From: Takakia lepidozioides | Lineage: Eukaryota; Streptophyta; Takakiopsida; Takakiales; Takakiaceae | Direction: 5' to 3' | NCBI GenBank assembly: GCA_030704615.1 | Contig: CM060732.1 | Coordinates: 37,243,053 to 37,307,052, forward strand | DNA length: 64,000 nt | Shown here: positions 1-11,876 of the stretch, in pieces | Position numbering within the stretch: the stretch's first letter is position 1 | Layout of the letters: the number at the start of each line of letters is the position of its first letter | Made by a program: the position numbers and the translations under genes | Notes under the pieces: model-generated | What the model was told of the DNA's origin: nothing | Database searches by the model: none | What the model saw: the letters and a program-made list of their open reading frames with translations, nothing else

Positions 1-449
1 TGGACTGTTCGTGAGTTGACCTTGGCTTCCATCTGTGTACTGTTTTGGCCAATTGGTGTGTTCCTGCCCATGATACTCTACTTGTAGCAGGTCTTGCAGA
101 TAAACTGCAGAAAATTCTTGCTCAAGTACTGGCTATATCTCTCATGTAATGCTCCATAATTGCTTACTTCTGTGCCACGCCACGTATATTACCCAACTTG
201 GAAACTTGTGCAAGTGTTGGTTTGGTGCTGGTGTTCGTCCATTCCTCTGTTCCTTAATTGTTTAGTACATGCGTTTTAACCTCCACAGTGCTTCTGGAAT
301 CACTGGTTTCCCTGAGTGAGGCTGGTTATGAGCAGGTTCCTGAATGTTCCGAAGCAGGGATGATACTTTTGCTTTTGACTGGTTGTAGGATTGCCTTCTG
401 CTTTGGTCTATGCAGTTCTGAGGAAAATTGTTGGTTATTATCTTGTCAG
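1..449. other. 5' flank or upstream intron of the PIF-like gene
   Basis: No exon can be placed with confidence here. The stretch ends in a polypyrimidine-AG acceptor at 447-449, directly before the first recognisable bHLH exon, so it is probably intron of the same gene, whose 5' exons lie upstream of the window. Confidence 0.5.
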
Positions 450-2560
450 GATGGAGAAGATGGATCGGTCGACCTTAAAAAACCCCTACAGGGCCGTGGG
501 AGCACAGCCAAGAGAAGTAGAGCTGCGGAAGTCCACAATCTATCTGAACGAGTAAGCCTAACTCGCAAGTGTTTTGCTTTTCAGCTGGAAGTTAGCCCTG
601 TGTGCTTTCTCTTGTACGGAGAATGATTATATGTAGTAAGAATTGACTTTCTTTACCTGTCTTGGTATAGCGGCGACGAGACAGAATCAACGAGAAGATG
701 AAGGCCTTGCAGGAGCTTATTCCTAATTCTAATAAGGTGTGTACTTCCTCTTGTGACCCTGTCACTTATCTCAAACATGAGCATGTAGGCTACTTCCAAC
801 AGCCTGTTGCAATCATCCAAATTGTTTTTTGGAGCTAATCTAGAGGTCAAGTCACGTGGGTAGCTCCCATCTGCAATGAGCAATCATGTGTGCCACATAG
901 GAAGTTATCCTTAAGCTCTAATTTGGACTAGTTTTTGTCTTTCCAGCACCCACTGCCCTGTGGGTGTGGAGCACCAGCAGTTTGCCTTTCCTATGGCAGC
1001 TACTGCATCAGGAGAACCTTGCACTCGATTTGCGCTTTTTCAACTTTGGCAACTGTTTGTCATGGTAACAGCCCAATTGTCTCTTGCAACCACAATCAGA
1101 TCCATAAAGGCCTTCTTGAGTAATGATGTGTTGGCATTTTAGACGGACAAAGCTTCAATGCTTGATGAGGCTATCGAGTACCTCAAGATGCTTCAACTAC
1201 AACTGCAGGTGTGGGTTTCTAAACTTTTGTTGCGTGAAATGGGGTTGGTAGTATCTATTTGGTACATTCTTTGTCTGAGAGTCAATCTTCTGATAGTTAT
1301 TCTCATGTTGTCTTCAGAGATATCATGTGTTTCTGTGCAAATTTTTTGATGCCATGGTTTATAAATTGTGCAGATGATGTCGATGAGAAGTGGGATGAGC
1401 ATACCACCAATGGTCATGCCTGCAGGGATGCAACATCTTCAGGTTCCTCAAATGACGCCCATGCCTCCCATGGGCATGAGCATGGGAATGGGAATTGGCA
1501 TGGGTATGATGGGGATGGGGATGGGTATGATGGACATGAGTGCAGCCACATCAGGTAGAGCTGTGATTCCCATGCCATCCCATGCTGGGCCGTCTCATAA
1601 TTCTGGTGTTCCGGGTGCCACAGCAAACATGAGTGATGTGCATGATCCCCGCATGCACAATGCAAATGTCATGGAGTCGTTGAATGCTTATATGGCTCGC
1701 CAGCACCAGTCCCTGCAAATTCCCCAGGTTAGTTTGAGTCTTGGTTAAATAATGTAAACACTCCTGGCTGTTTCCTCCTGTATGAGATTTGGTATTTTGT
1801 ATATTTGTTTGGGTGAGGGCCTGTTCACATGGACTTTGGTGTGTCACTTTAATTCTCACAGCAGTCAAAGTTTGAGGAAGAGGGTGGAAAATCAAACTCA
1901 GATGGCCATACTGTCTATAAGTAGCCCCGATGTAGTAAGAAGAGAATTTGAACTCAATGGTAATTCCTATTGTTTGACGGTGTTCGCATGTAGGTGTGAT
2001 GACAAAGCCCCATGCCTATGCACGACAACAGAAACCTCCGTTGAATGCTCAAAACTGGAAACTCCTTCGAAAATTTGAAGTTTCACTTCTTTTGTATGGC
2101 AGTATGGTTGCATTGTGTTTTAATGCAGGGAGTGGAATTATTTTGTTACACTCCTATAGAAAGTGACGTTGTATACATTCTACTTGGAGGCTGCATCTGC
2201 AAGCAAATTAGCCAGGTGTGGGGAAGTGACTGGATACTATGTGGGTAGCTTGGCCCCTGAAGATCTTCAGGGCAATTGGTGATGGGTGTAGGCCAGATCT
2301 GAGTTAGGTTGATGGGTGATGTCAGTACGTTTAGGACCATGGCCACACAAGCAAAACACCTGTACTAAGGTTTAAACAACTTCACCCTGATATCTGACAG
2401 GACTATGTGGGGTGGATGCATGCAGCCTTTGACAATGGATATGTACAATGCCTACATGTTGCATCAGCACCAGCTCCAACAACACCAGCATCAACACCAG
2501 CATCAGCACCATCACCACCACCATCAACCGGCAAATATTGGTGGTGGGCCACTTCAATAG
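450..2560 (+). CDS. PIF: PIF-type bHLH transcription factor, 3' portion
   Basis: A nuclear bHLH factor of the phytochrome-interacting (PIF/PIL) group, whose members bind G-box DNA and are controlled by light through phytochrome. Visible exons, all with GT-AG borders and matching phases: 450-551 (basic region, [14 protein letters not shown]), 671-736 ([19 protein letters not shown], helix 1), 1143-1208 ([20 protein letters not shown], helix 2), 1374-1727, 1862-1920 and 2401-2560, with stop TAG at 2558-2560. The basic region has the H-E-R type residues of G-box binders. The segment after the bHLH ([20 protein letters not shown]) matches the conserved PIF pattern and separates it from other bHLH groups. 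It runs into a Met/Gly-rich tract. The last exon is Gln/His-rich. The 5' exons with the phytochrome-binding APB motif lie outside the window, so phytochrome binding cannot be judged. The 1862-1920 exon is placed by phase alone and is the least certain. Confidence 0.85.
2461..2529 (+). repeat. CAN trinucleotide repeat coding Gln/His tail
   Basis: A run of CAG, CAC, CAT and CAA codons in the last PIF exon encodes alternating Gln and His followed by a short His run. Such triplet tracts change length easily. The reading frame through it is open and ends at a normal stop. Confidence 0.8.
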
Positions 2561-5190
2561 CTAGTAAGCCCTTCACTGTTTTCTTATGTTGCTTGCTTTT
2601 TGGATTTCTTCCATATTATTTGTACAAGTTATCAATAGTTGTCAGCCTAGTATCACCTTTCCATGGATGGAAACAGTGTTCAAATAAATCAGTCCATCTT
2701 CCTCTGCGTGCACATGTCAGATTTCAGAGTAGGGCCTACCATGGAATGCCGCTCAGTGAAGTATTTTCTCTATAAGGTTTTCCTTTTCTGGCAGACTGCA
2801 GGTTACTGCAGATTGATCAACCACTGTCCAAAGTAGCGACCTAGTAGTGACCTGGTGTCCTGCATCCAACATCTGGAGTAACCAGCAACTTACGCATAGT
2901 GTTGATTTACCAATGCAACAGAATCTTTTCTTTCTCTATCATTGATCTCAGGGGAAGTGCTGTGGGATGTGGAAGGGTTTGCTGATCTACATCTTGGTAT
3001 TGGCTATTGATGCAGGGGCACAAGGGAGGCAGGACAAGGTTTTCGATTTTGTAGTTAGGAAACTGTAAAACATGGTGTGACCATTTTAGAAGATTAACGT
3101 ACAAACTTGACATGGACTTAAATGTCATTTCCATACCAGTTGTCTTGGAGTTGGCATAAGTTTTATTCTCAAGTGTTGTTGTTTCTCAGACTTCTGAGCA
3201 CATTGAGAGCATTTTGGCTAGATGGGGGTACATGCGGCTTTGTGTACAAAAGTGTCCTACTTTGATGATCTATATGGCACATGGATTCATATCTAGAGAG
3301 TTCTCTTCAATGATGCTAAGAGTGTTGCAGACTTGGAAGGCAGGGAGGGCTAGTGCTTATCCTGCTCAGAGTCCTGCGAGGCATTGGACCAATCTAAAAA
3401 AATTCTTTCCAGGAGGTGGCATGTTTTGCAGGGTTTGTCAGCTCAGGGTGTGTCACACCTGCTGTCAGGTATAAAGTAGATGTGGTGATAGATTGAAGCC
3501 CTAGGAAGAGTTTGATTCTCATTGTGGAGGTTAGGTCGGCTGGAATTCAGCCATTTGTAAAGATTGTCATACCTTACATCATGCAAATTTGTTCACAGAC
3601 TTTGTGTGCAAAAATGTCTACATACTGAGAGTGGTCTAAAGAGCTGTGCTTCCTGGAGAGAGAGCAGCTAAGTATTCGGGACAGCCACAATATCTGTGCT
3701 CCCAACTTATAGGCTACGTGGACTGAAGTTCTTGGGAGCACATATGTTGGAGGTGAGATTATAATTGTCATATCCTCCTACACTTTTAAGTACTGTTGAC
3801 TATCTGGGAGAACATATACTGGAGGTGCACATGTGTCTGTCAAAACTTTGGCTCTGATTGGCAGGTAGGTGTGCTGTCAAGAATGGTTAAAGAGGTCGCC
3901 GCCGGCTGGTGACAAAGCCTAAGCTTAAGTTGAAAGTAGAGGTGGAGCAGAGAAAATGTAAGGGTGATGGAGTCAAGTTTCATGTACATATTGTGATTGG
4001 AAATTTGATCATAAACACAATTTAGCAGTCAACTTGCTGCACTGTTAACTGACTGCTAGCTAAATGCTCACCAGGTCGCGTCAAGCTACTCAATGCACCA
4101 CAACCAGCTACTATCTCGGAGGAAGCGTATTAATTTTACATATCACCCCTAAGATATTACATTGCATTTTTGGGATAGAAATGGGTTTCATACCATTTCC
4201 GTTCCATTGGCCATCTCTTGTCATCAGGCGACTGTCACTGCTTACTCTATTTTCTTGCTCTTTTTTGCCGGTGGAGCATAGGCTGCGATCTGGGCACACA
4301 CTATCCCATTGGTGAGGAGTCCAAGGAGACTTCCAACAAGCACTTTTCATCTGTTAAAGACAAACATAATCTCCTAGTTGCCAAGATAGAACTGTAGGTT
4401 ATGAGACTGCTCAAATGAGATAGAATTCTCCTCTTACTATCTTTAATCTTCTTTCTCTCTCTGTGATGCTCTGGCAGATTTCCGGCTTGATATTTTGGAT
4501 CTACCATCTTAAGTATAAATATTGTCATGAGACTTAGTACCCAAACTACTGAGCCCTTTCTCCCTAATGCTTCTACCACCCAGGGGACTGACAATTTGAG
4601 GTTTTGAGTCAAGTCCATGTTGCACAAAATGAAGTTCCTACTGGAAGTCAGAATTCACTATGGCTACATTTCCACCAGTGCGAAAGAGAGTATTAGTGGA
4701 CAGTAGCTGCTACCAGATTCTTTCTTACAGCATATACCAGTAAGAACAAATGGAGCAGATAGCACAAGAGTTTTATGAGAACTGTGAGGATACTGCTGAC
4801 AGGGGCTTGTTCTTGAATACTTGTGAAAGTTCGCACTGCATGAACAAATGTATTCGAAGAAATTAGTGACAACACGACCACATGATAACCAAAGCTCAAA
4901 GAAACTTAGAATGAGAGAAAGAGACAGGTACGCACCAACACAGCCACCGAAGGCCATGAAGCAGGTCAGAAAACTCAATTGGCCTGTACTCTTGTTCTGC
5001 ACATGTTTCCAAAAACCACCAAACAAATCAACCATGTTTTTTGTTGATACCAGTCTCGAAAGCAAATAGAAGCTTTTTTCCATGGAACTTCAGATTCACA
5101 TCCATATATGTACTTTCAAGATATAAAGAAAACTAATTCTTTATTCTTCCAAAGAATGTACTCAGAAGTCTTTGTTTGCTGTAGCTTTGT
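2561..5190. other. Intergenic region and 3' flank of the PIF-like gene, no gene recognised
   Basis: No reading frame here resembles a known family, no tRNA or rRNA is seen, and no clean repeat is obvious. Part is probably the 3' untranslated region of the PIF-like gene. The short frames on both strands look random. Confidence 0.5.
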
Positions 5191-5225
5191 GACCATTAAA
5201 CCCACACCCAATTTATTCTTCCAAA

Positions 5226-5351
5226 GAGAAGAGAGAATGTACTCATAAGGTGTTGGTTGCCGTAGCCATGTGGTCATTGACCCTGCACCCACCTTGAGCG
5301 GAACACACAGGGACAGAAACTACCTTTGTCGGGGGCTTACACCGGTAGGAC
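5226..5351 (-). mobile_element. LINE 3'-end fragment
   Basis: A diverged copy of the sequence that ends every LINE fragment in this cluster (ACTCATAAG, then a GCCGTAGCC block and a GACAGAAAC block). Only the 3' terminal part is present, as expected from incomplete target-primed reverse transcription. Confidence 0.55.
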
Positions 5352-5627
5352 TTTGAGGAAGAGAGAGATTGTACTCATAAGACGTTGTTTGCCGTAGCCT
5401 TGTGGCCATTGACCCCGCGCCCAGTTTGAGCGGGAACAAAAGGGACAGAACCTACCTCTGTCGGGGCTGACGTTGTAGTAAGACTTACCTTCATATATAG
5501 AATTAATCCGGGTTTTCCAGATATCCTCTAGAAATCCCTTCACACAAGCATCAATCTGCTGTGTGTGATTTGCCCAAAAACTAGGCCTCAGGAGGGCCTG
5601 GGCTTTGAGGAAGAGAGAGAGAGAGAG
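5352..5627 (-). mobile_element. LINE 3'-end fragment with GA-rich flank
   Basis: A second 5'-truncated copy. It includes the final coding stretch shared with the long copy (translation contains AQALLRPSFWANHTQQIDAC) and the common 3' block. A (GA)n tract at about 5607-5627 borders it. Confidence 0.65.
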
Positions 5628-6344
5628 TGAATGCACACCTGGAAGTTCTCGTATATTTGTGGTAGTCTGGCAAAAAAGAAGATGGCATGCTGACAAGCCT
5701 GATGCCAAATCAAATGCAAGTATAACTTTGAGTGCCATCGCATGGGGTCAGGTTTCCAGATCTAAAAATAATGCCCTTGTATCATGCAAGAGAAGGGGGA
5801 GCAACAATACGGCTTCTCATGTGCATAATTGAAAGATGACCTATCCTAGTACTTACGATTACCATTCCTTGCTTTAAGAACAACTTCATAATCTTGAATA
5901 AATATGTGAGAGACCAACTTTTGACAAAGAACTCTGCCTCATGATGTGGGTAGGCTTTTGTAGCAGCACTCAAAACATGATAAGCAGTGAACATCCTAGA
6001 TCATTGATACATGATTCCCAAGAATCACAGCCATATGGGACCAAGTGATTGTATCACCTAAACCAATACCATATTATGAGATAGACTAAGTTAGTCCCGT
6101 AGATAGAGAGCCCTCCACTATCAAAGGAAAGGTGGGAACAAATTGAAAGAGAGGACCACAAGTACAATAACATCAAGAAAATCAGAGACGCAGAGGCACT
6201 CACATATAAGGCCTCAAAGAGTGTAGGATCCAATTGACCCGCGAGTAGGGTTGGTGCAACAGCACAATAGCTTCGGATTGGATTAAGGGGACATTGAAAA
6301 AAAATATACCAGACATTCTACCATTAAGTGTTGGTGAACCAATT

Positions 6345-6504
6345 ACTTGGAGAGAGAGGGGGGGACAGAATGTACTCATAAGACGTTGTTTGCCATAGCC
6401 TTGTGGCCATTGACCCCGTGCCCACTTTGAGCAGAACCTACACAGAACCTACATTTGTCAGGGGCTGACGCTGGTAGTATGACTTACCTTGGAATAAACA
6501 ATCG
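6345..6504 (-). mobile_element. LINE 3'-end fragment
   Basis: About 150 bp of the same 3' block, preceded by a GAGAGAGGGGG tract and ending where the next GAGAGAGGGGG tract starts. It sits end to end with the longer LINE copy, in the same orientation. Confidence 0.55.
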
Positions 6505-8012
6505 AGAGAGGGGGGGACAGAGATTGTACTCATAAGACGTTGTTTGCCGTAGCCTTGTGGCCATAGAGCCCCGCGCCCAGTTTGAGCGGGAACAAAAGGG
6601 ACAGAACCTACCTCTGTCAGGGGCGGACGTTGGTAGTAAGACTTACCTTCATATATAGAATTAATCCGGGTTTTCCAGATATCCTCTGGAAATCCCTTCA
6701 CACAAGCATCAATCTGCTGTGTGTGATTTGCCCAAAAACTAGGCCTCAGGAGGGCCTGGGCTTTTGGCTCAGCCTCGAGACTTTCAAAGTTGATAAACAG
6801 GGGTACAGGCACAATTCCCTTGATAGATTTGAAGAGAGCGTCTCTTTGGTGAGAGAACCCCGGACAGTGTATCAGAAAATGAATACTGTCTTCAGATTGC
6901 CCACACAACGGGCAATTGCACTCTCCCTTTCCTCTCTGCTTCTGTTTGCTGTTCAAAGGTAGGCTTCCTGCCCTGAGTTTAAATGCCGAGAGTGGGTAGA
7001 CCCTTGAGGTCATCCAAGATGTCCTCCCCCATGTCACTGACTGGAAACAAGTTCAGGGAAGTTTTCTGCCTAACTTCATTTTCATCAGACAATCTCATGG
7101 CAACAGACATGGCTTTGGACACTACAGCCTCTAAGTCAGATTTATCCAGCAGGGTCAAGACTTGCGGATCCAGGTCCAGGTCCTTGAGAATCTCGTCTAC
7201 TCTCTTCTGCCAGGACTTAAGCCTGTTTGACAGGGTGGTCCTGTTTCCAAGATATAGAGTTGATTAACTTAGGATATCTGGTGTTGGGCATATGTTGCAG
7301 CTGACCCCACCATCTGACCTTGAATTCATCTCGTCGGGAGCTTAAGGACGGAATGCCAAACTCACCCCGAACAGCCACATTTGCTGGGCATGGAGCATGC
7401 TGACATACACTCCTTAAGCACACCCACTTGAATGGATTCTAGAGACTTAGCCTGGTTGGAGTTATCAACCCATATTGCAGATCCGTACTCCAAGGCAGGT
7501 CTAATAATGCGACAAAGCATGGTTTTCTTAACCTCAGAGTTGACCCCTCTGCAGTGGAAAAATTTAGTGAGCCCCAGAGCTTTGCCCTTGCCAGTTTGAA
7601 CAACTTTCCGGATATGTGCATCCCAATTACAATTGGAGGAAAACTCAACGCCCAGGTAAGTGTAGGAAGGGGGGACCGGGATCTCTTGGCTACCCCACTG
7701 CCACTTAAGATCACTTCCTCCCTCCCCTCTGTCGTTGAATGCTACCACTGCACATTTGCTGACATTAGCCTCTAGCCCCCAAAGATCAAAGTATCTCTTC
7801 GCGCAATCAATCAACTCCTGGAGATTGGTTGGAGTCTCCCCTATGCCTGCGAAGTCATCCGCAAACATAAGGGCTGGTATGGTGGTATCACCCACCCTTA
7901 ACCCAAATCCCTCACTTTCCACATCCTCGAGGAGTTGATTGACGAAAACATTGAAGAGCAGAGGGGAGAGAGTACATCCTTGAGCTACACCTTGGTCTAT
8001 GTCAAAGAAGTG
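6505..8012 (-). mobile_element. 5'-truncated LINE: reverse transcriptase C-terminal half and zf-RVT
   Basis: Remnant of a non-LTR retrotransposon. Read from 8012 downward it begins inside the reverse transcriptase at a GVAQGCTLSPLLFNVFVNQL-type motif. It continues through the catalytic FADDFAGIGE box (near 7860), then a C-terminal zinc-knuckle of the zf-RVT kind (CPLCGQSEDSIHFLIHCPGF, near 6870-6930) and the 3' end near 6505. The endonuclease domain and the start of the RT are missing. At least two frame changes, near 7360-7420 and near 7220, break the coding sequence, so the copy is dead. The 3' end carries a GA-rich tract on the + strand. Confidence 0.8.
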
Positions 8013-8090
8013 GGGGACAGAGAGAGAGAGAGAATGTACTCAAGACATTTGCAATAGCCTTGTGGCCATTGAGAGAGAGAGAGACACACA
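8013..8090 (-). mobile_element. Short LINE 3'-end remnant with GA repeats
   Basis: GA-rich tract followed by AATGTACTCAAGACATTTGC and a CTTGTGGCCATTGA block, a deleted version of the shared LINE 3' end. It directly abuts the truncated 5' end of the long copy. Confidence 0.45.
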
Positions 8091-10487
8091 CAGAGAGGCA
8101 TCATAAATAGTAACATTTAGCAATGCATCAGTTCAGTGAGGATACAGTGCGGATTTGAGCCAAACACCCTTGCCCAACTTTGGGGAGTAGTAGTAGATCA
8201 GCCCCAAACAAAACAAAGCTGAAATAGGCAATCGGACAAGTCAGTTCAATGAACGCAACTATTCACTTCGCTCAATTGTTTGTGGGCTGCAATCATGTTA
8301 CTCTTCACTTGCTCACTTTCCACCTGGAGGTTGAGCTATGCATCTTCGAATAGAAAAAAAAAAGACTACTAACTCTGAAATCACACTGTAAGGAAATCAA
8401 GACAAAGATTACAAAGTACCAAATACCTCAATTAAATTTCAGCTTTTGAGGAGAGCTAAACTCATAAAAAATCTACAAGATGCGACCCACGATACGAGAG
8501 TACCTTATCTGAGAGCAATGGTCAATGTCACTAACAGGTGTGTGTGTATATGCGAGGTAGAGAGGGGGGGAGGGAAAGAGAGAGGTGAGCCATACATTGC
8601 AGAAGAATGAATACAATTTCTCCATAGGCAGAGAATGGGAGGCGCTTGAACAGACAGTATGCCAGTGCAATCGTGAAACCCGCCACCTCCAGCTCAAACG
8701 ATGGCACACTCAGCCCTCTAATACTCTTATTTTTCATAATCAGGTAGATCTGTAAACGCTCGCACTCCCGCATTAGCTGGAGATAACCCGAAATTGCAAA
8801 CAACCTAGCCAAACCCACAGGAAATGTGCGGTCGCTGCCTCCTGTAATATTTGCATTGACTTTGATCCTTCAAGCATCAAAGCGGAAACATGCACATGAT
8901 TTTAAGCCAAGTGAGAGGGGAAGAGGGCACCTGAGGAACTTTGAGGAAGACAGAGCTAACAATAATGGCGTAGCCAAGAAACTTGGACAGCAAAGGAAGA
9001 ACACATTCGTTCTGTGGGATCTGGTGCTTTTCGAGCGCATCAAGGACACAAGTTAAATTCATGCCTGCCAATTTCAGCTTCATCTTTTGAGCCTTTCTTG
9101 AACACTCTCTGCTACTTCTCTCAGCGTCCCGCACCGCACACACTTCTTCGCAACCCACCCTCTCTCTCTCTCTCTCTCTTTCTCAGATCTTCAGTGCAGA
9201 GTCTAACCCCAAGTCAGAATGGAATTGATGGAGATGGAGTCTGGAAACACAAAGAGATCCGATGCACGTGAGGTTTTACAAACGCTCTGCAGCTGATGTT
9301 GGCAGCTGGGCTTGGGCTCCCCGGCCCTAAGCAACTAGGCAGCAGACAGATGGTACAGTCTTGGTCAGACAGGTGGTACACTATCACTCGAGTTTCATGC
9401 CACGGCACTCTAAACTCGTTCGCTTTCCTCACAAGTAACTTCGTCACACGCACTTTCTCTTCTTTTCCCTCGGATTCCGCGTCGTGAGTGTTGAATGCTA
9501 CAACGAAAGGAGACGAAGAGATGTTGAATTCCACGAACGAAAGGTCGATAGGTGTATAAGATTAGATGCCGAGATAGTGAGTGAGTGACGAGCAATCGGA
9601 ACGACGTATGGAAACGTTCAGTGTAACATAAATGTTTGAGAATTTTTGTCTCCATCTCCGTGTTACCAGTTGCCACCTCTCTGGCAGAATGCAGAAGCCA
9701 TGGTTCCCGAAAGACTTTTGAAAAGCACAGCGCATTTGTCGATTTGGGTGCAAATTATGTGCGCAGATGCAGGAGTCTCAATGTCTCAATGTGCATTGCA
9801 CGAGCTAGGTGATGGACTGAAATCTATTGCTGTGAACATATGAAATCTCTCCTGTGCAGACACTATCAGCACAACGAAATTGATTGTCCCCACATGACTG
9901 ATGATCAATGTGTGTGATCTGGGGGTAGTTGACAAGCCATCTGCCTGCCGGATTTTTGTTGGAAAAACTGCACAGAAGGGGTAGTGAAATACCCTGTTTA
10001 ACACTGCCCCGGGCAGACGGCTTGTCACTTCTGATGTGTGTCTACAATCATGTCTTTTTGGGTTACAGGCCATGGACCCATGCAGGTGCCTTATTGTGCC
10101 CATTTTTACTCCAGCTGTCATAAATCTGGTGTGTGTGCTACACCTCAAGAGTCACCCCAACTTGTTATGCAGAGGACACAAACTCTTGAGAGCAATATCA
10201 ATGTAACAATGCCCATGCAACGACTTCAATCTGTTGACATTGCAGTCCACTTACTCCAAGGCACTGGATGGCAAGGAGTAAGCAGCAGTCAAAGGCGGAA
10301 GCTCAACCATGCAGTGCTGCAAAACAGAAGAAATGCTTTTGTCAAATCACCACCAGCAAATCGACAGGCCTTACCTAGACTGAAGATAACTTCAATACAG
10401 ACCAACCTCCTTTTGCAGTATAGATTCTCAGTTCACTCAAACTGTTTTGATACAGTACCCGCTGACAGGACAGTTCTGGCATAATGT
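8091..10487. other. Intergenic region with a CT microsatellite, no gene recognised
   Basis: No coding family recognised. A (CT)n run lies near 9163-9183. Several short frames are open on both strands but show neither codon-level similarity to known proteins nor splice-linked continuity. Confidence 0.45.
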
Positions 10488-11876
10488 TCAGATCTTTGCT
10501 GAGGGTTCTATCCCGGTGGGGATATCAATGACTAGGAAACTGTCCACAAGAGGCGTGATTTGACTCTCTTGCAAGGCTTTGTACTCCTCACTTGAGGACA
10601 GCACATCAACTTCCTTCACTTCCTTCATGCTTGGAAACAGCGCCCAGAAACCCCAATTGAAGCCCTTCGAGCGAGCCGGTGCAAAGTTGGGACCAAAGCT
10701 CACTTGCTGAACCCCAGGGAACCTAGAGAACATCCATAGTTGCAAATGAGTAGAAGACTCGTAAAAATCGTGAGCACCCCCACAGGGAAAATGGTTCTTT
10801 GCAAATAATAACAAGACTTCACAAGCATGTCACGGACACTAAGAACAACTCAAGCTGTGGCTCTGCAATGCCAACACGACCACAGCTAGGACCAAAAAGC
10901 TTGAAACAAAACCAGAGCCTTTCTGCAAGATGGCAATTGCACCTTGTGGGACTGGGCATTTATGTCAGGCAGCTCAGGGCATTGCCCATTGCCAAAAGAA
11001 GAGGACCAACCACATTGTGCCATCCACCCCTTTCACAAGTAGTCAACGTTATATAGAAAGAGACATGGACATTTTGGCAATCTGGTCAGAATACCACCAC
11101 ATCTTGGTCCTGCAGTCAGCTGCTCTAGGCAAAGACTCAGTAGTGAATGTTCAAAAATCTGATACCTGGAGGGATACTCATTCAAGAATCCTGCCAGGGC
11201 ATTAGTCTCTGCCTCAGAAGCCCCCTCCTTCACTTTCATAAGAGTGATGCGTCCCACTCCACCTTGCACACTGGGCTCACCACTCAGTTGGGATTCCCAG
11301 TCAAGGGCTAGCACATCCTCTGCCAATCGTTTCACAAAACTCTCCACGAGACTGACATGGGCAGGGTGTGTCGAATAGGCTGCTAGTGCTGCCTTGTCTT
11401 TGTAGCGGCCATGCAGTGCATGTGTAAAATTGCCCCCTTCCATCTGGATCATAATAGCACCACATAAACCATAGGGAGAAAATCATGTATGCAAATATTC
11501 ATGTGCCTAAGCATGAGCTTGAACTCAAATATAAAAAATGAACATCACTGGGTAGGAACTAGGTACCTGTTACAGATAGAATACAGTTCAAGTTACCGGG
11601 GTGTTTATCAAAAAGCCACAGCCTTGGGATGGTATTTTGTTAAAGTGCTCGAGGAAGCATTGAGACTGGAAGGTATTCCATGTATAATGATGCAGGCAGT
11701 TGTGGAGTGACCAAACTTACCAAAAGGGCTGGCCCTGCAGTGATCTGCAGCACACCGTCCAGGCTCTTGAGCTCACGGATGGATTGCATCATAGCTTCAC
11801 TTTTCTCAGGTGTCACATCTTCCTTCAACTTAAATAACACAACATGCTCCACCACAGATGTTGTTGTTCCTGCCAT
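10488..11876 (-). CDS. Two-domain stress-responsive A/B barrel (Dabb) protein
   Basis: Encodes a plant protein with two dimeric alpha/beta barrel (Dabb) domains, like the Arabidopsis UP3-type two-domain proteins, small stress-linked proteins without a settled biochemical role. Three exons with clean splice sites: 11876-11721, 11443-11166 and 10722-10488, with stop TGA at 10490-10488. Domain 1 starts SVVEHVVLFKLKEDVTPEKS and carries the family HALHGRYKDKAALAAYSTHP segment across the first intron. Domain 2 holds VSFGPNFAPARSKGFNWGFW and ends VDSFLVIDIP. Phases match at both junctions (PALL/MEGG and YPS/RFPG). The first ATG is at 11876. The frame stays open upstream to about 12020 without an ATG, so an upstream exon could add a targeting peptide. 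Confidence 0.82.

Noticed and set aside
1470-1545. Met-rich tract as a copper-transporter (CTR) type domain
   Set aside because: It follows directly and in frame after a PIF bHLH domain, has no membrane segments, and PIF proteins are known to be Met/Pro/Gly-rich at this place.
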